Source: Cranoglanis bouderius (lineage: Eukaryota > Chordata > Actinopteri > Siluriformes > Cranoglanididae). From it: a DNA stretch of 64,000 nucleotides. This document shows positions 10,776-23,720 of this stretch, in pieces. How positions within the stretch are numbered: position 1 is the stretch's first letter; each line of letters starts with the position of its first letter. A model generated the notes under the pieces. The model did not search any database. It saw only the letters and a list, made by a program, of their open reading frames with translations, and had not been told where the DNA came from. The stretch covers positions 6,491,300 through 6,555,299 of the forward strand of contig CM042558.1 in the NCBI GenBank assembly GCA_023630585.1, read 5' to 3'. A program made the position numbers and the translations under genes.

Positions 10776-11755
10776 CAAGGTGTATTAAAATAAGTGTTTT
10801 GAGTTAGGGAAGAGAGAACATATTATGACATTCAGTTCAGAAAGCTGGAAGAAAAAGCTGAATATCACCACTTAAGAGATCTTTGTTTATATGGAACCTG
10901 ACAACTGGGCTGACTGGAGAATAATGGTGTCTGGTTATAAAGACAGCCGACGGGGGAGACAGAGATGGCCTGTGGCAGAATGCTTCTCCTAGGGGAATGG
11001 GACACAGCACATGCACACCCACACAGCCTGAGGTTGCCAGGTATACACTGTGAATTTCTAAAGACCGGTTTACCAGGTCCAAGGATTATCCATCTGGAGT
11101 TACCTAACCCCTGTGGTAACGTGACCCCCCTATTCCATCGTATTGTAGTGTGCAGGGCTAAAGCATCAGGGGAGCTTGTTTTTAAGTGTTTAATCTCTGT
11201 CCATCTGTATGGTCAGCCTCAAAAGACCAGAAAACTGCTAGGACAAGAACAGCATGGCCAACTAGCAAAAAAATAATAAACTATGAACTCACTCAAGTCT
11301 CTGTGCCATTTTGAGACTTCCAGCATATATTATGTGCATGACTAGTTGCAGCCATGTAATTAATAGATCCACTCCTCTTCATCTCCCATTATCCTCATAA
11401 ATATTATACGAGACAAACCTGCCCAAGGTCAAATCCATTAATCCATCCAAAACGTCACTGGGAACAAATCAGTCGGATCAAGTTCAGCTGCTGACAAGAA
11501 GCCCTGGCTCTGTCAAGGGCTACGTTCCATTGTGATATACAGTGGCCTGTGCAGCACACGGGTCATTTCTCTACGCTACCAGTTGATACATGGACCAAGA
11601 TTGATGCATCTTAGAAAGGATTAGCTTTTCACAGCCAAATATTACTAATTACCAAATTTCCTAAAACACATTTACAAAGATTAATTCCCAAGCAAATTAA
11701 ATTGACTTTATATCATTGCCTTATCATTTCTTTGGGTTTTGTCATTCCGTGATAT
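10776..11755. other. Intergenic DNA, no gene seen
   Basis: Mixed composition, partly GC-richer (10950-11280 and 11460-11600). An open frame of about 100 codons on the plus strand at 10965-11276 resembles no protein I know and lacks exon-like borders. It is not called as a gene. Confidence 0.45.
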
Positions 11756-12010
11756 ACAACCCCAGTTCCAAAAAAAAGTTGGGATGCTGGGTAAAATGTA
11801 AATAAAAACAGAATGCAATGATTTGCAAATCTCATAAACCCATATGTTACTCACAATAGAACATAGAAAACATATCAAATGTTTAAATTTGATGGCCCCA
11901 ACACGTCTAAAAAAAATTTAGGACGGGGACAACAAATGACTGGAAAAGTAAGTGTTACTAAAAAGAAACAGCTGGAGGAACATTTTGCAACAAATTAACA
12001 TAATTTAAAA
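11756..12010 (+). mobile_element. Fragment of a common teleost DNA transposon
   Basis: It starts with CAACCCCAGTTCCAAAAAAA, then GTTGGGATG, CAATGATTTGCAAATCTC, AATAGAACATAGAAAACATA and GACTGGAAAAG. This order is familiar from a very abundant teleost interspersed element beginning ACAACCCC(A/G)ATTCC. Only the 5' portion is present and no coding sequence remains. The superfamily is not assigned from memory. Confidence 0.65.
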
Positions 12011-14822
12011 GTAAATGATTAACATAATTTAACATAGCATGTTAAAAAACATGCACACCAAGTAATTACACTATGCCCTACAACATCATGATCATTGGTG
12101 CCTCAAGAAAGAAAGGGATGGCGAGAGGTGGTGCTTCTTCTCTCGTCTGCACGAGCCTTTTATTGTCAGATTGTTTGAAGGACTGTCAATGACTTCAAAA
12201 GCTCACACATTTTTGCTGCAGCCATATCGAACTTCCTAAAATGTTCAAAACGTCACTTAAGGCAGGAAAGGAAAGTGTCTTTACTGAAATAAAACTACAG
12301 TCTGGACATTTCATCAATGTCAGTATGGATAATATTCAGGAAAGGAGTTGTACTGCAGTTTTCAGTTCATCCTAGATGAACATGTTGACAACATGCTGCC
12401 AATACACCTATGACAGAAACAAAGAGGTCGCGAGCATCGTTCAAGGAGGCGCCCTCTAATGGTAACAGATCACAGCCATTCCGAGCCTCCTGAAGAGTGA
12501 TGGAGAGGGACAAGAGACCTTTTAGCAAAGATCAAAGTCACACAGGTTACACTTGTTTGGTTGTTTAAGCCTTTCATCTTAAAGCACGTCTGAGAGTTGT
12601 GACCCCAACCTGTTGATCCAGGTGACCCTCGTGTAAAGGCCTAAAGGAGCACCTGCCCAGTTTCAAAAAGAGGTAAGCGAAGGGAATTAATCTCAGATTA
12701 TACGACACAGATTGATATGTGAGACACAGTTGTTGGCCTGTAGCTGCACATTTGTAAGCAATGTTATGAATGGTTCCAGAAAAAACGTATGGCAGTTCAA
12801 TGTTGTAACTTTCTTCATATGAGCTCCAAGAAAATCTCCCTCACTTGCTAAAATTCAAATTTTCCTTCAGGTTTGGTTTAATATACAGGAACTACATGCA
12901 ATGACATTATTTTATTAACAATATAGCAAAAATAGTTAGATTTCTTTTTTAATTGACCTTGATATTTTGAGGTTTTCTTTGACAATGTTTTATTTTTTTG
13001 AATACTTAGTATATAATATTAAGTACGAACATATGTCATACTTATATATATAATATACTTACATATATTCAGTAGCATGTCAATTATATATTTATAGGAT
13101 TATTTAATTTTTGCAAAACAAACATCAGATCATGAAATGAGCTGGATAATCCAGTCATGTAACTTGTGTATTGTGCTATCACGTTGATCAAACATTTAAA
13201 GCAGAAAGTTAGTACCTTCGGTGTTTAAGTAAAATGGTAAAATAATTTACGAAACACCAGACTTGAAATGCTGGTGGTTTTAAGGTGTGAGGTTTTTGCC
13301 TTGTACGTGGGCAATAGTGGGGCAAAAATGGAGGGCTATTTGCATTCCTGCAGTGAGAGTGAGGTCAATTAAGCCATTTCCCGTACAATCTATCTCCCCG
13401 CAGAACCTAGATCAATTGGGCTGCAGCTGCAGAGGCCATGTAAGTCAGACAGATGGAGAAGATTGGGGTTAAACCTTGCCTGACCCCTACGAGAAAGACT
13501 GCAAAGATTGTCTCCATACCTGTGGCTGATCAAGGAACAAGAGAATGCAAGGTTGGATGTGTGTCCTTGGATCAAGGATAAAAAGAATGGGTTTTATAAT
13601 AACACAATAGAAATCATAAGTGTGACTTTTATCATATAAACCACGTATATAACCTGTGATGCATAATAATGAATAATATCTGCCATTCTGTCTGAGTTCA
13701 GATAGAATCTTAAAATAGTATGGTCAAGATGGTCAAGTCCCAAAGGTAGCTCAGTTGTTTTCGATTTCTGTTTGTCAGGTGGCTGGGTGTTACTTTTTCT
13801 TTTGCTTTTTCACATTTAACTACACATCCACCAGAACCATCTGGTGTAGCTTTAGCCCAAAGGCACTCTGGCCTTCCACTTCAAACCCAATTAGCCAAAT
13901 CACATTTCAAAAGTGCTCGAATATACCTGCCATTGGATAAACTCTTCAGGTGTCAAAGGGCTGCGTTAAACCTGAGGCTGGCCAAGTACAGAATGGGGTG
14001 GGATTAGAGCTAACAAAGGACTGAAGATATCCCCTAACACCTGTGCAGGTACTGTGGCTACAGGAGTGCCTGCTAATGGGAAAAGCCTTTGGTCCAATTT
14101 GCAGGTGCTCAGAACCTAATCTCCTGGCTTGCAGCACAGCGTGGGTATCTATTTTCCTCTTTACCCGCTTTCTAGACTCACACCTTTCCTCACAGGCCAA
14201 GGGCTTCCTTCCACCCTTGCAACATAAGCCAGGTAATCAATCATTTACATCAGTAATTAGGGCCTGGTGTCAAAACAGGAATTGAAGCCAAGCTAGGACA
14301 CTCAGTGTGTGTAAAGAGGTTGACGTCAGGCTCAGAAAGTGTGAGGGGATGATGAAAGATCTTAGGTCTGCACTCTTGTGGTTGTTAGTATGTTATAATG
14401 TGGTCCAGTTCCCCGAGGTTCAGACATTCTACACCACAATTATGCAAGAAACACTACTCGCTATATTTCCACCCTAAGGTTACTGCCAAACTGAATGTGG
14501 GCACCAGGAGTGTTGAATACATGTACATGCTTCTCTTAAATTTAGACACATATCAGTTAACAATAAAACTGTAAAGAAAAAAAAACCTTTGTCTCCTATC
14601 CTTCTTGTCTACACACTCAGAAACCTCAAGGTACTCAAGGTACCAAACTGTACTTTTCTTTGTTGCTGGGGTGGTACCATCAAGGGTACATCTTTTGTAC
14701 CTTTAGTATATATATGTTTCACCAGGAAACGTGAATATAGTATAACTTTTAAAATAATTTAAGCTGTAGCCGCTCATCCATAGGATCAGGTGGGGCCTCA
14801 CAACTATTTGAACTATTTTTTA
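12011..14822. other. Low-repeat intergenic block, possible regulatory DNA
   Basis: Little simple repeat and no recognised transposon except AT-rich sequence around 12900-13130. The stretches 12420-12700, 13290-13580 and 13930-14290 have balanced composition, and the last includes AATCAATC and AGTAATTAGG. Open frames of 60-85 codons overlap on both strands without similarity. With a Dlx gene to the left these are plausible conserved non-coding elements, but conservation cannot be judged here. Confidence 0.35.
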
Positions 14823-15665
14823 ATCGTGGAGCAATGCGCTCACCGCCCTACGCACCTCCATATAGTTATTGCGCCTAGTGAGCAAAAATAGGAAATGCAA
14901 CAAGCATAAAAGCGGCCCGTTGGTGCAGGAATAACACTGCCCCATGCTTGCTCTATGAACATTTTCAGTAGAGGTGGAGCACAGGACAGGACAGTTAATG
15001 ATTGGGTTGCCAGAGTCACAATTTGTATGCCAAATTGGCATAGTATAAGGATGCAAAGTTCTTGTTTTATAGAAAATAATCAGAATTAAATCTAATAAAT
15101 GTCCACAAACAAATGCAAAGTGTAAGTGCAGACACTGTGTCTATGATGTACAGAACTATTTCTATTGTAAGATGTATTGTAAAGATTGGGAGAGAGAAAG
15201 GGAGATTATAGAGTGGATAGTGTCCCTACATCAGAAATGTGTGTGCACCACAGTGACATTGTTTCCCACTCAAAGGCTGAGAAAAAAAAAGAAAGAAAAA
15301 TTTGTTCTAAAATGCCCAATGTTTTTGGCTAGTTTAAGGTCTGAAGCATAGCAACGCTGGTTAATGGTGATAGAAACACACCAGCTGTATCAAAGACATT
15401 TGAACAAAGAAATGTTTAAAACTGGCTGACTGCTCGTCGACTCTTGACTGCCAATGATCTCTAGGTAGTAGCCTGTAGTAGCCTGTAGCATAAGTCAAGT
15501 GTGATAGCTTCTGAATGAATTTTGTTTGAGGGTATGCTGTTATTAGTGTCATCCTGCTCCACCATAATCTATGGTCACAAGTCTCTGGTTCTATGCAGAC
15601 TGGCCTACATGTTATTTGAAACTATACGAGTTATACTGTGCATGCTAAGAATGCAAATAATTACT
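14823..15665 (+). repeat. Ancient paralogous block, copy 1 (uninterrupted)
   Basis: Aligns by eye, in the same orientation, with 51590-54690. Shared runs include CACAGGACAG/CAGTTAAT, AAGTGTAAGTGCAGACA, GTGTCTATGATG, ATTTCTATTCTA/GTA, CATCAGAAATG, GTGTGCACCAC and CAAAGGCTGAGAAAAA, and later GCATAAGTC and GTGTGATAGC. This copy lacks the two transposons found in the other and keeps single-copy insertion sites (TA near 15090; TTATAGAG near 15207-15214). It is non-coding as far as I can see. It may be a segmental duplication or an old interspersed repeat. Confidence 0.8.
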
Positions 15666-18481
15666 TGTCTGAAAAGAAGCAAAGTCTGCACTGTGCATAA
15701 ATGGGGCAACTACTAAAATGAAAAGTGGATTCTTTACCCTACTTTAATTAACTACCCAACCCAATCCCCACGGTGGAGTAGGCCTTTTAACCGTAAAATG
15801 CTTGGGCTTTGGACAGCAGTTGTATGACGAATTAACACATTATCTATGGAAAGAGGCAGCGCGTGGGTGGGGTAGAACATCAAAGGCACTGACTCTTACT
15901 GCAGGCATCTAAAGTAATGCTGAGACATGCGGCACAATGCACACGACAGTGTCCTAGAATAACACAAAGCTTTCCTCACCATGTAGACAGTATGGTGCAA
16001 TATTAAGAAAACATATTCTGGAATCAGGTTTCAGTTTGACCGTCTGAGTTTCCCATAAATCTATGGAAATTGCATTTTAAAAAGGGGTTGGACAAAAATG
16101 AAAATCCATCTCGTGTCACTGAAAAGGGAATCCTGACACTGAAATCCCTCAGGGAGCATTAATAAAGTATGTGCATTCTTCCAGAAACCTGTCTCTTGTC
16201 CTGTCTATTTAAATAATCCTGCAAGAATTTAATGTTTAAATACTGCTCTGTAGGCTCCGGAAATTCGAGTGTATTGAGTTCTTTAGCACAGATGTTGGAT
16301 TAAATAATATCTTAAGAGTATTAATGAGTTTATTTTGAAGAGGCAAAAGAAAGAACAAGAATAACAAAATACAAATGTTTCTACTGACAGCAAAGTGTCT
16401 TTGCCAGAATTACTGAATTATAAAACAGATGATTTAATTTGTTTTGTTTATGCAGTGCCTGCCCAATCTTTAGGGCTCTATAGCTAGCAGAAGGTTTCAA
16501 TATGGAACAGGAAGAAATAAATAGGCTAATAATAATAATATTTAAGATTCAAGACCTATATTATCATATGCAAAAGCTCCTTAGAATAAATGTCTTAGTT
16601 TGCTTCTTTTCACAGATGATGCAGTAGAAAATAAAGGATAAATAATAATAATAAATAATAATAAATATAAGTAATATAATATGTGATAATAAATATAAGA
16701 CCAATGTTAAAACTGTATATATTGTATATCATGAGAATAGGAAATGTAAAAACTTTCAGACATTAAAATAATAATATAATATAACAATATACATGCCAAA
16801 AATATATTCTAATGATAGATAATTAGTATTTTAAGGTGCTGGCAAATATCATGGAACAGCTGCACTGTGCTAGCAAGTGATTTCAAATTTCTTGAAATAA
16901 TAGGTAAGCTCAACAAAGGTGAATTGGAAAGTAATCCCTAACAAAGCACCGCCTTTAGAAAATCCACTAAATCAGTGCTGTGTTTCTCTTGGGAACTTTC
17001 AGCTTATGAGACAAACAAAACACAGATATGAGACACAGTGGTTTCAGGATGCTGCACTAGATTATTATTAGATTTCCTGAGGGGGAAAAAAAACAACAAG
17101 TGATTTATCCATTCTTGCCTCTTTCAACATTCGTGATGTATTTACTGTGCAACTGCCGAGTGTTAATTCCATAATCGCCCGGCTCCACCGCTGCGTGGGC
17201 ACAGTGGGCTGTCCCATAACAGAGGTGGTGAATAGAAGTGGAGCAACCTTGGATGTGTTTAGATCATTCCAACACCTGGTTTTCCCACAAGCTCACATGA
17301 ATGGCTGCTCTATGAAATCAACCTGAGACATTTACAAGATAAATGATCTGGGGTTGTGGGACGTCTTGTTGTCCTTTTCTCCTGAGTCAACACAATTATT
17401 TGTGGTAGATCAAGAGATCATTACGGAACACCGAGTTCACAACAGCGTCTCCTGGGTCAAACATGGAACCCCAAAAGAGAAATGACTTTTACACTGATTC
17501 TGTATGACAGAAATGCACACGACTTGTGTGCAAATGAAGCCCATTTCTATTGTTCTCTCTTTTCTTGTCAAGCCAGAAAACAGTTCAGTAGTATCAATAA
17601 ACTGCCAGGGACTTACACCTTAGGAGAGGCAAGGAAAATTGTTGGCCTCTGTGGGTTCTGATTAGCCTTAATGACCCACCAATTGGGAAGTTGTGTTTAG
17701 ATCACAGAAGGATGTGGTGGAGACAATATGTAAGCAAGAGAGACGCAGAACCACAAACAGGCTTAATGAGACATACACGTTTACTAGCTAACAAGGTCTT
17801 TCCTGAATAACCAGAGCAGAGGGAAACACGGGGAAGGTGCTCTCAGGAGTTTCATCAACCACAAAAACTCCCATACTAGACCATTTCTGAAACACCTGGA
17901 GCATGGCACTTTAACTGTAGTGCTACAAAATAATTATCAAAATTAAGTAGCTCCCAGTGATCTCATCCATAATGATATATAGCAGTGCTATACGTTCATG
18001 CCCAAGAAAGAAATCATATTTCCATCGTGACTGAATATATATATATATCTTTAGAGACCGAAACCATAAGTATCAGCTGACCAGTACTAAGGAGAAGAAA
18101 GCCGCGTGGAAGGATGACAGCTGGGCACAACCTGAACATGATAATTGATCCAGTCCTAACCTCACACCTGTTTGATGCTCTCCACTCCCACATGCACACT
18201 GTTAGCCCCTCGACATATGCCAACACTGAATCTCTTGTGGACCAATTTAGTGGTTAACACAAAGAAATAAACACAGATGCTCCCAAGAACAAAGATGACT
18301 TGCAGCAGCCTCAACTGGGAAACTGCCACTTAATACGGTTTCCTAGTTTCCTCACTACAGCAGGACTTTTTTTTAACGGTCCTGGTGTGTTCAGCTTGTT
18401 AAGGTACATAACTTTTTTTTGTACTTACTGAATGAAATTAATAAAGTATACAGCACTGCGCCAATGAATTCTAAACATCAC
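15666..18481. other. Low-repeat intergenic block, no gene seen
   Basis: Mostly unique sequence with an AT-rich (AAT)n-like zone at 16530-16810. The block 17100-17720 is GC-richer and repeat-free, and contains TTAATGACC, GATTAGCC and TGAGTCA-like words, so it is a candidate non-coding element. A short (TA)n lies at 18035-18048. No coding exon is supported. Confidence 0.4.
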
Positions 18482-19046
18482 TTTTCCAACAAAAAATGAA
18501 ATGTTACAGAGAAATATTTGTAAGTCAGTAAAGAAAGTAACATATTACATAATAGACAACTCCTAAAAAAACATAATGAAGGCCGTCAAGTTTTACTTGC
18601 AACAACAAAAGCAAGTGTGACAGTCAGAGTCTCCAGAAGAACAGTACCAGATTCTCTAAGATGTTTATAAAAATGTCAAAATTTGAAGTAAACAGTAGTA
18701 AATGAAACAAAGTCAATATTTGGTGTGACAAAAAAATAAAAATGAAAATAGTAGTCTCCGGTACAATTAGTGCAGTTTTATAAGGAAATGAGCTGGTAAG
18801 TTTTATTGAGCATCTTGCAGAACCAGCCACAGTTCTTCTGGAGACTTTGACTTTCACACTTGCTTCTTATTTTTGCAGCAAAACCCAGCAGCCTTCATTG
18901 TGTTTTTTTTTTTATCTGAAAAGTGGTCTCTTACATAATATGCTGCTTTCTTTAATGACATACAGACATTTTTCTGTAACATTTAATTAATAAAATAAAA
19001 AATCTATAACAAAGTTTTAACAACTTTTGCACAGTACTATATATAT
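18482..19046. mobile_element. Foldback (long inverted repeat) MITE, mariner-like ends
   Basis: Left arm (about 18495-18650) and right arm (about 18835-18995) are reverse complements over roughly 150 bp with scattered differences. Shared words include AATGTTACAG, ACATAATGAAGGC / ACACAATGAAGGC and GTCTCCAGAAGAAC. The right end reads ACTTTTGCACAGTACTA, a terminus common in teleost mariner-type elements. There is no transposase. A related copy lies at 57276-57738 and a fragment at 23073-23223. Confidence 0.8.
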
Positions 19047-19066
19047 ATATATTTATATATACACAC

Positions 19067-19925
19067 ACAGTGGGTATAGAAAAGAATCACCCGCCTTTAA
19101 AATAATCTCATTTTGTTGCTTTTCAACCTGAAATGAAGACGGACACAGTTTTTGTTTTGTCCAGCTGTATTTACTCAGTGCAATTTATAACATCCAAGTG
19201 AAAGATATAACACCAACATGTCTAAAAAAATTAAAAACCAGAATGACTGAGTTGGAAAAAGGATCACCCCCCTCCTAAAAATGACTTGTGAACTCAATCA
19301 GGTGTAGCTAATCACCTTCTCAATAGCATACAAAGCCATTTGACTTTCAACTGTGATCAGCTGTGGTCATTTTGATTAGCTCAGCATGAAATGAGCTTTC
19401 CTGGAGCATTTCAGTCCTTGGTAGTGCAGCTGAAGGAAACAATCAACTATGGCTGGCAAGGCACTGTCAAAATATCTCTGGGATAAAGTTGTAAACAGGC
19501 ACAAGTCAGGAGATGGATACAAAAAAAATTCAAAGGCTTTATCAATGCCTAGAAGCACAGTGAAGTCTATTATTAAGAAGTGAAAGGTATTTGGTACAAC
19601 ACAGACCCTCCCTGGATCAGGACGTTGCTCCAAACTGGATGAAAGAGCCAGGAGGAAACTGGTCAGAGGCTATCAAGAGGCCTACAGCAACTCTGAAGCA
19701 GTTGCAGGAATTTATGATTTATGACAAAGAGTAGTCATTGTGTGCATGCGACAACAATATCACAAATTGTACCAGAGAGGCCTACAGAGGCCTACAGCAA
19801 CTCTGAAGCATTTGCACTGAGTAAATACAGCTGGATAAAACAAAAACTGTGTCCATCTTCATTTCAGGCTGAAAAGCAACAAAATGTGATTATTTTAAAG
19901 GGGGGTGATTCTTTTCTATACCCAC
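19067..19925 (+). mobile_element. Internally deleted Tc1 transposon (family A, copy 1)
   Basis: Terminal repeats CAGTGGGTATAGAAAAGAAT and, at the right, GATTCTTTTCTATACCCAC match the copies at 51836-53405 and 62078-63516. At about 859 bp this copy is close to half length: the right half of the transposase gene is gone. It abuts a (TA)n/(CA)n tract. The TA target sites are no longer intact. Confidence 0.85.
19449..19815 (+). pseudogene. Tc1 transposase remnant, N-terminal helix-turn-helix part only
   Basis: From ATG at 19449 the frame gives MAGKALSKYLWDKVVNRHK, then the paired-like HTH segment KNSKALSMPRSTVKSIIKK. A stop replaces the expected Trp, followed by a TLPGSGR linker. Downstream a duplicated AGGCCTACAGCAACTCTGAAG segment and further stops break it. 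The whole DDE catalytic domain is deleted, so it is non-functional. Confidence 0.8.
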
Positions 19926-21639
19926 CCAATATGTATATGTGCAAAAGTTTTAGGAACCCTATTTTATGTGGGTGTGTGGGTGTATGTGTGTATGTATTTT
20001 ATCCTATGGATACACAATTCTCACAATTTGCTAAGTTTCTTGCTTATGTGTCTTTTTCCCCTTTAAAATTAATTCTGAGAGTATCACTTGAAAATCATAG
20101 CTATCCATTCTCTTAGTCTGTTCATTTGGCAACTTCGATAGTCGCTGTTAATAAAGGATAAAGCTAATTAAAGAACTGATCTTAACAAATCTCGCCACTT
20201 GAGCACATATACTTTTTTTTTAGTTTTTAGTCTTTTTTAGTCTTTAGTTTAAAAAAACAAACAAACAAAAAAACCCAACAACTTTGCTTAAATGTGATTT
20301 CACTGACTGGAACTAAAACACTGACAGGAATTTCAGTGTAGCATCACAGTCAACAATCCTTCTCTTAACATTGCCTTATACGTTACCAAGAATCAGAGAT
20401 GTGTCCCTGATTTGACCAGAGTCAGCAGTGACATGCTTCCTGTGGGTTTGTCTCTTTCCGGTCCACGCCATTCCTCCTGGAGCGAGACTATGTGATAAAA
20501 CCCTAGTCTTCCTTTAGACTGTAGTGATCTCGGGCATGTTAACACAGCCTCATTACTCACAATCTGCTCCCTAGGGTTGAACTTGAAAAACAACACTGGT
20601 CCACTGCAAACCAGTCAAAGAGAAACACAGCCCAGAAAAAAAGGAAGAAAAGTTTTATCTGATCAAACTTGAATTTGGTAACCCCTTTTTGGAAGGTAGA
20701 GAAGAAGTTGCTGGCATGGTTAACGCTACATTATAAAATTAGCAGAATAAAATATACAAATCTTGCACAAAGACATGCTTTGGTTTAAGAGCAAACTGGT
20801 GAAGATTCATATAAGTTGTTTAGTTTAGAGCAGTGGTTCTACTCTTCTGTGGCAGTAACAATGAAGTGTCTTTAGGCAAGCATTAGCTTGTTTTTAATTA
20901 AATTAAATTACTTAAAACCTATTTATTTATGATATGTGAATTACAATTAACTACAAAAGGAGTATTACTTTAAAAATAACAAAGATACCCCCAACCACCA
21001 GGGTCAGTGTGAATCACCTGGATGTTTGCTCAGGAAAACCAAAAAGTGAAGTTTTGCAACAAATGCTGCTCTCAATAGCCACATTTACCTTTTCTTGTTC
21101 TTACCTTGTGGGACCACGTCTACACCATATGGAATACAACAACATGTTGTCTTCCATTAGACTTTTGCTAACTGTACTGCCACTGTAAGTGTGTTTTACA
21201 TAGAATTGTGATGTTTTCTAGGGAAAACTCAAGTTTTTCCTTGTTAGCATTGCTAGCCTTATTACAAAGGTATTCCAACTGTGGGGTGAAGGAAATGCAG
21301 GGTGGTGTGGGTAAGATGGAAAATACCAAAAATGAATATAGACTGAATGAAAATGAAATGAAAAGCAGATGGTTTGAACTCTCCAGTATTAACTGACACT
21401 CTTCGGAAGAGCTGCCCCTCGCTCCCACCTCACATTAGTAATGTTTTGGCTGGTGCTCATGTTGCTTGAAAGCTGCACTGATGCAGTGTCCTTTCTATCT
21501 CTCAAGGAAAAATTGTAGTGTCAAATCTAGTGCTTTATAAATTATGGTAAGGGTAATGATAATTGGACAGTGATTAAAAATGCACTTTTATTTGCTCATC
21601 AGAGGTTAGTGCTGCTAATATGTTCAAGTGGGGTTTCTT
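19926..21639. other. Intergenic DNA, no gene seen
   Basis: Mixed sequence. 20310-20640 is GC-richer and repeat-poor. CAGTGGTTCT at 20831 is only loosely like a hAT end. Short open frames on both strands have no similarity. Confidence 0.45.
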
Positions 21640-22725
21640 TGCTATACCACGCACTGCGCAATACTGGGCCTGCTATGTTAATCAGATTGAAAACAACAAT
21701 GAGGCTGAAGTTGGGTTCCCTCATTCTCCCTGCTGGGTTGTGTGCTCCCTTGCCCCATTGGAGAGAGATAGTCACCACAGATGCCTCCCTTACTGGCTGG
21801 GGTGCAGATTGGCGACAGAGGGGTATAGGGGCCATGTGCCCACCAGCATGAGATCAGAACACATCAACCAGCTGAAATTGTGGGGGGTCCATCTGGCCCT
21901 CAAGTTTTTCTTACTTGTTCTGAGTTAACACCAGGTGTTGATGCACATGACAGTCAGAGATCAATTATGAGGTCAGACAACTCTGTTTCCTCATCAGGTG
22001 GCCTAGTTTAACCACATCTCAGCAGGAGAGTGGAGTCTGCAAATAGTTTTGGCAATGTGTAGGTGATCCTATTTGCCAATGCCAAGTCATCTCATTGCCA
22101 ATTGTTGTTCTCCCTGGCAAACCCAATGGGGCAGGATGTGCTGGCCCATAACTGGCCTTATCACACTAGCCCTTTTTCAGTGATTCTTCCCATGTTGCAT
22201 ATATTACAACAACTAGGCCGCAAGGTCCTATGAGGGATCACTTGTGAATGCAAGAGCCCCACAACACTGGCCTTGTGTGTCTTAAGTGGAAGTTTTTCTG
22301 TGAAGGGTATGCACCTCCTCAGCTGGTTTATTGCTTGATTCCCAAAATATGTCCTTTGCTTCAGGGACTGCTGAAAATGGCTAGTACCCATCAACACTAA
22401 AGGTGTTTGTGGCCACCATTTCAGTGCACAATAGCACAATGACAGCATCTCTTTGGGATCTCATATATTTATTACAACCTTTCTGGAAGGAGTCAGGTGC
22501 CTCCATCCACCACAATTCCCCATGAGTCCAGTGTTGGATCGCTCACTTTTGCTGGAGTTCCTTTAAGGTTCTGCCTGTGATGGGCTTTTCTGGAAATCAA
22601 GCAAGCAAAAAGAGTAGGGGGACTGTACTGTATGCTGTGTTGATAAGCTTGACTTGGTGATAATCTCAGCATTGGTGGCTAAAGCCAGGTTTTCTGCCCA
22701 AGGTCTTATTACCTTGTTGTGCCCT
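21640..22725 (+). pseudogene. Fossil DIRS-type (tyrosine recombinase) retrotransposon
   Basis: Broken plus-strand frames preserve the order of a DIRS polyprotein. First is an RNase H start, IVTTDASLTGWGADW (about 21763-21810). A frameshift follows, then HINQLKLWGVHLALKFFL, equivalent to the HIN.LEL.AV.LALK.F segment. Next is a MGQDVLAHNWP-like segment (about 22128-22160), as in the stretch after RNase H of fish and frog DIRS elements. Further on is STLKVFVATIS (about 22393-22425), resembling the N-terminal core-binding part of the tyrosine recombinase, then PVLDRSLLLEFL. Many frameshifts and stops make it inactive. Reverse transcriptase and the terminal repeats were not seen. Confidence 0.72.
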
Positions 22726-23072
22726 TATTACCTTTGTATGTGCCCTTCAGTACTATTTATACCGAATGGGGGTTATTCCGTCCTCAGACCAACTCTTCAC
22801 CTGTCAGGGAGGAAAGACATGGGGGGCTTTCTTGTCTAAACAAAGACTGACACACTGTTACCTTTATCCGGGCCCATTCTCTACAAGGAGCTCAACTTTA
22901 CATTTTTTTCTCTTTCTACCATTATTTACTGAAAAAAAATACTTGACCCAGGTCAGAATCATATACATACTGTATATAGTCATTGCCTATTTACATTGGA
23001 GTAAAAGTAAATAAACCTTGTCGAAGATTTGGGTAATAATGGCAGCATGAAAAAACATAGGTGAATATATGT
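22726..23072. other. Intergenic DNA, no gene seen
   Basis: May include the 3' edge of the DIRS relic. Nothing else is recognisable. Confidence 0.4.
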
Positions 23073-23223
23073 ACAGTACTGTGCAAATGTTTTAGGCACC
23101 CTTTTTATTAGTACAAACTTTGTTATAGATTTTTTATTTTATGACTTCTACATTATCAAGTCAGTACAAAAACATTTTAGATTCCCAAAAATTAAATTAA
23201 ATGTTACAGAAAAATGTTTGTGT
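23073..23223 (+). mobile_element. 5' fragment of a mariner-like element
   Basis: Begins TACAGTACTGTGCAAATGTT followed by TTAGGCACCC, the inverse of the terminus at 57720-57738. It continues with GACTTCTACATTAT and ACATTTTAGATTCCCAAA as in that copy. It stops where a different dispersed repeat begins at 23224. Confidence 0.75.
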
Positions 23224-23720
23224 GTCCCAAAGCAGCTTTACAAAAGTATATAAATTCAGGATATAGATTTTAAATGTATGAATTTATCCCTAATGAGCAA
23301 GCCAGAGGTGATGGTGGCAAGGAAAAACTCCCTGAGACAACATGAGGAAGAAACTTTGAGAGGAACCAGACTCAAAAGGATACCCATCCTCATCTGGGTG
23401 ACACCGGATCGTGCAATTATAAGTAATTCCCTTCTATAACTGTGTGCTACATGATAAAACAAAAAGTGCAACTGTTTAATCAGGAAATTCACCACAGTCT
23501 CAACATGAAGTCTATTCCACTAAAGTCATAAACTGTCCACAGATGGAGAACTGAGCACAAAATCTGTTTGTGCATTTGTTTGTGGCAATTTCAGTCCCAA
23601 AACTGTCACCGCAACCGCAGTAGCAGACACCGCGCCAGAACTGCCTGCATCAATTGTAGTCCAATGCCATCTTCACAGCTTCCAAATGTGTCCCCAGGCT
23701 GTCCATATGGGGCCATATGG
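23224..23720 (+). repeat. Dispersed teleost repeat, family L (longest copy)
   Basis: Contains CAAAGCAGCTTTACAAAAGT, ATGAGCAAGCCAGAGG, AAAAACTCCCTGAGA, CATGAGGAAGAAAC and GAGAGGAACCAGACTCAAAA. Other copies lie at 28410-28800, 29510-29905, 46919-47036 and 55226-55360. It continues past the others to about 23720. No protein is evident. The class (LINE tail, SINE or other) is unknown to me. Confidence 0.65.

Noticed and set aside
10965..11276. 103-codon open frame starting MACGRMLLLGEWD
   Set aside because: No recognisable family, no codon or splice support, and an opposing frame covers the same bases.
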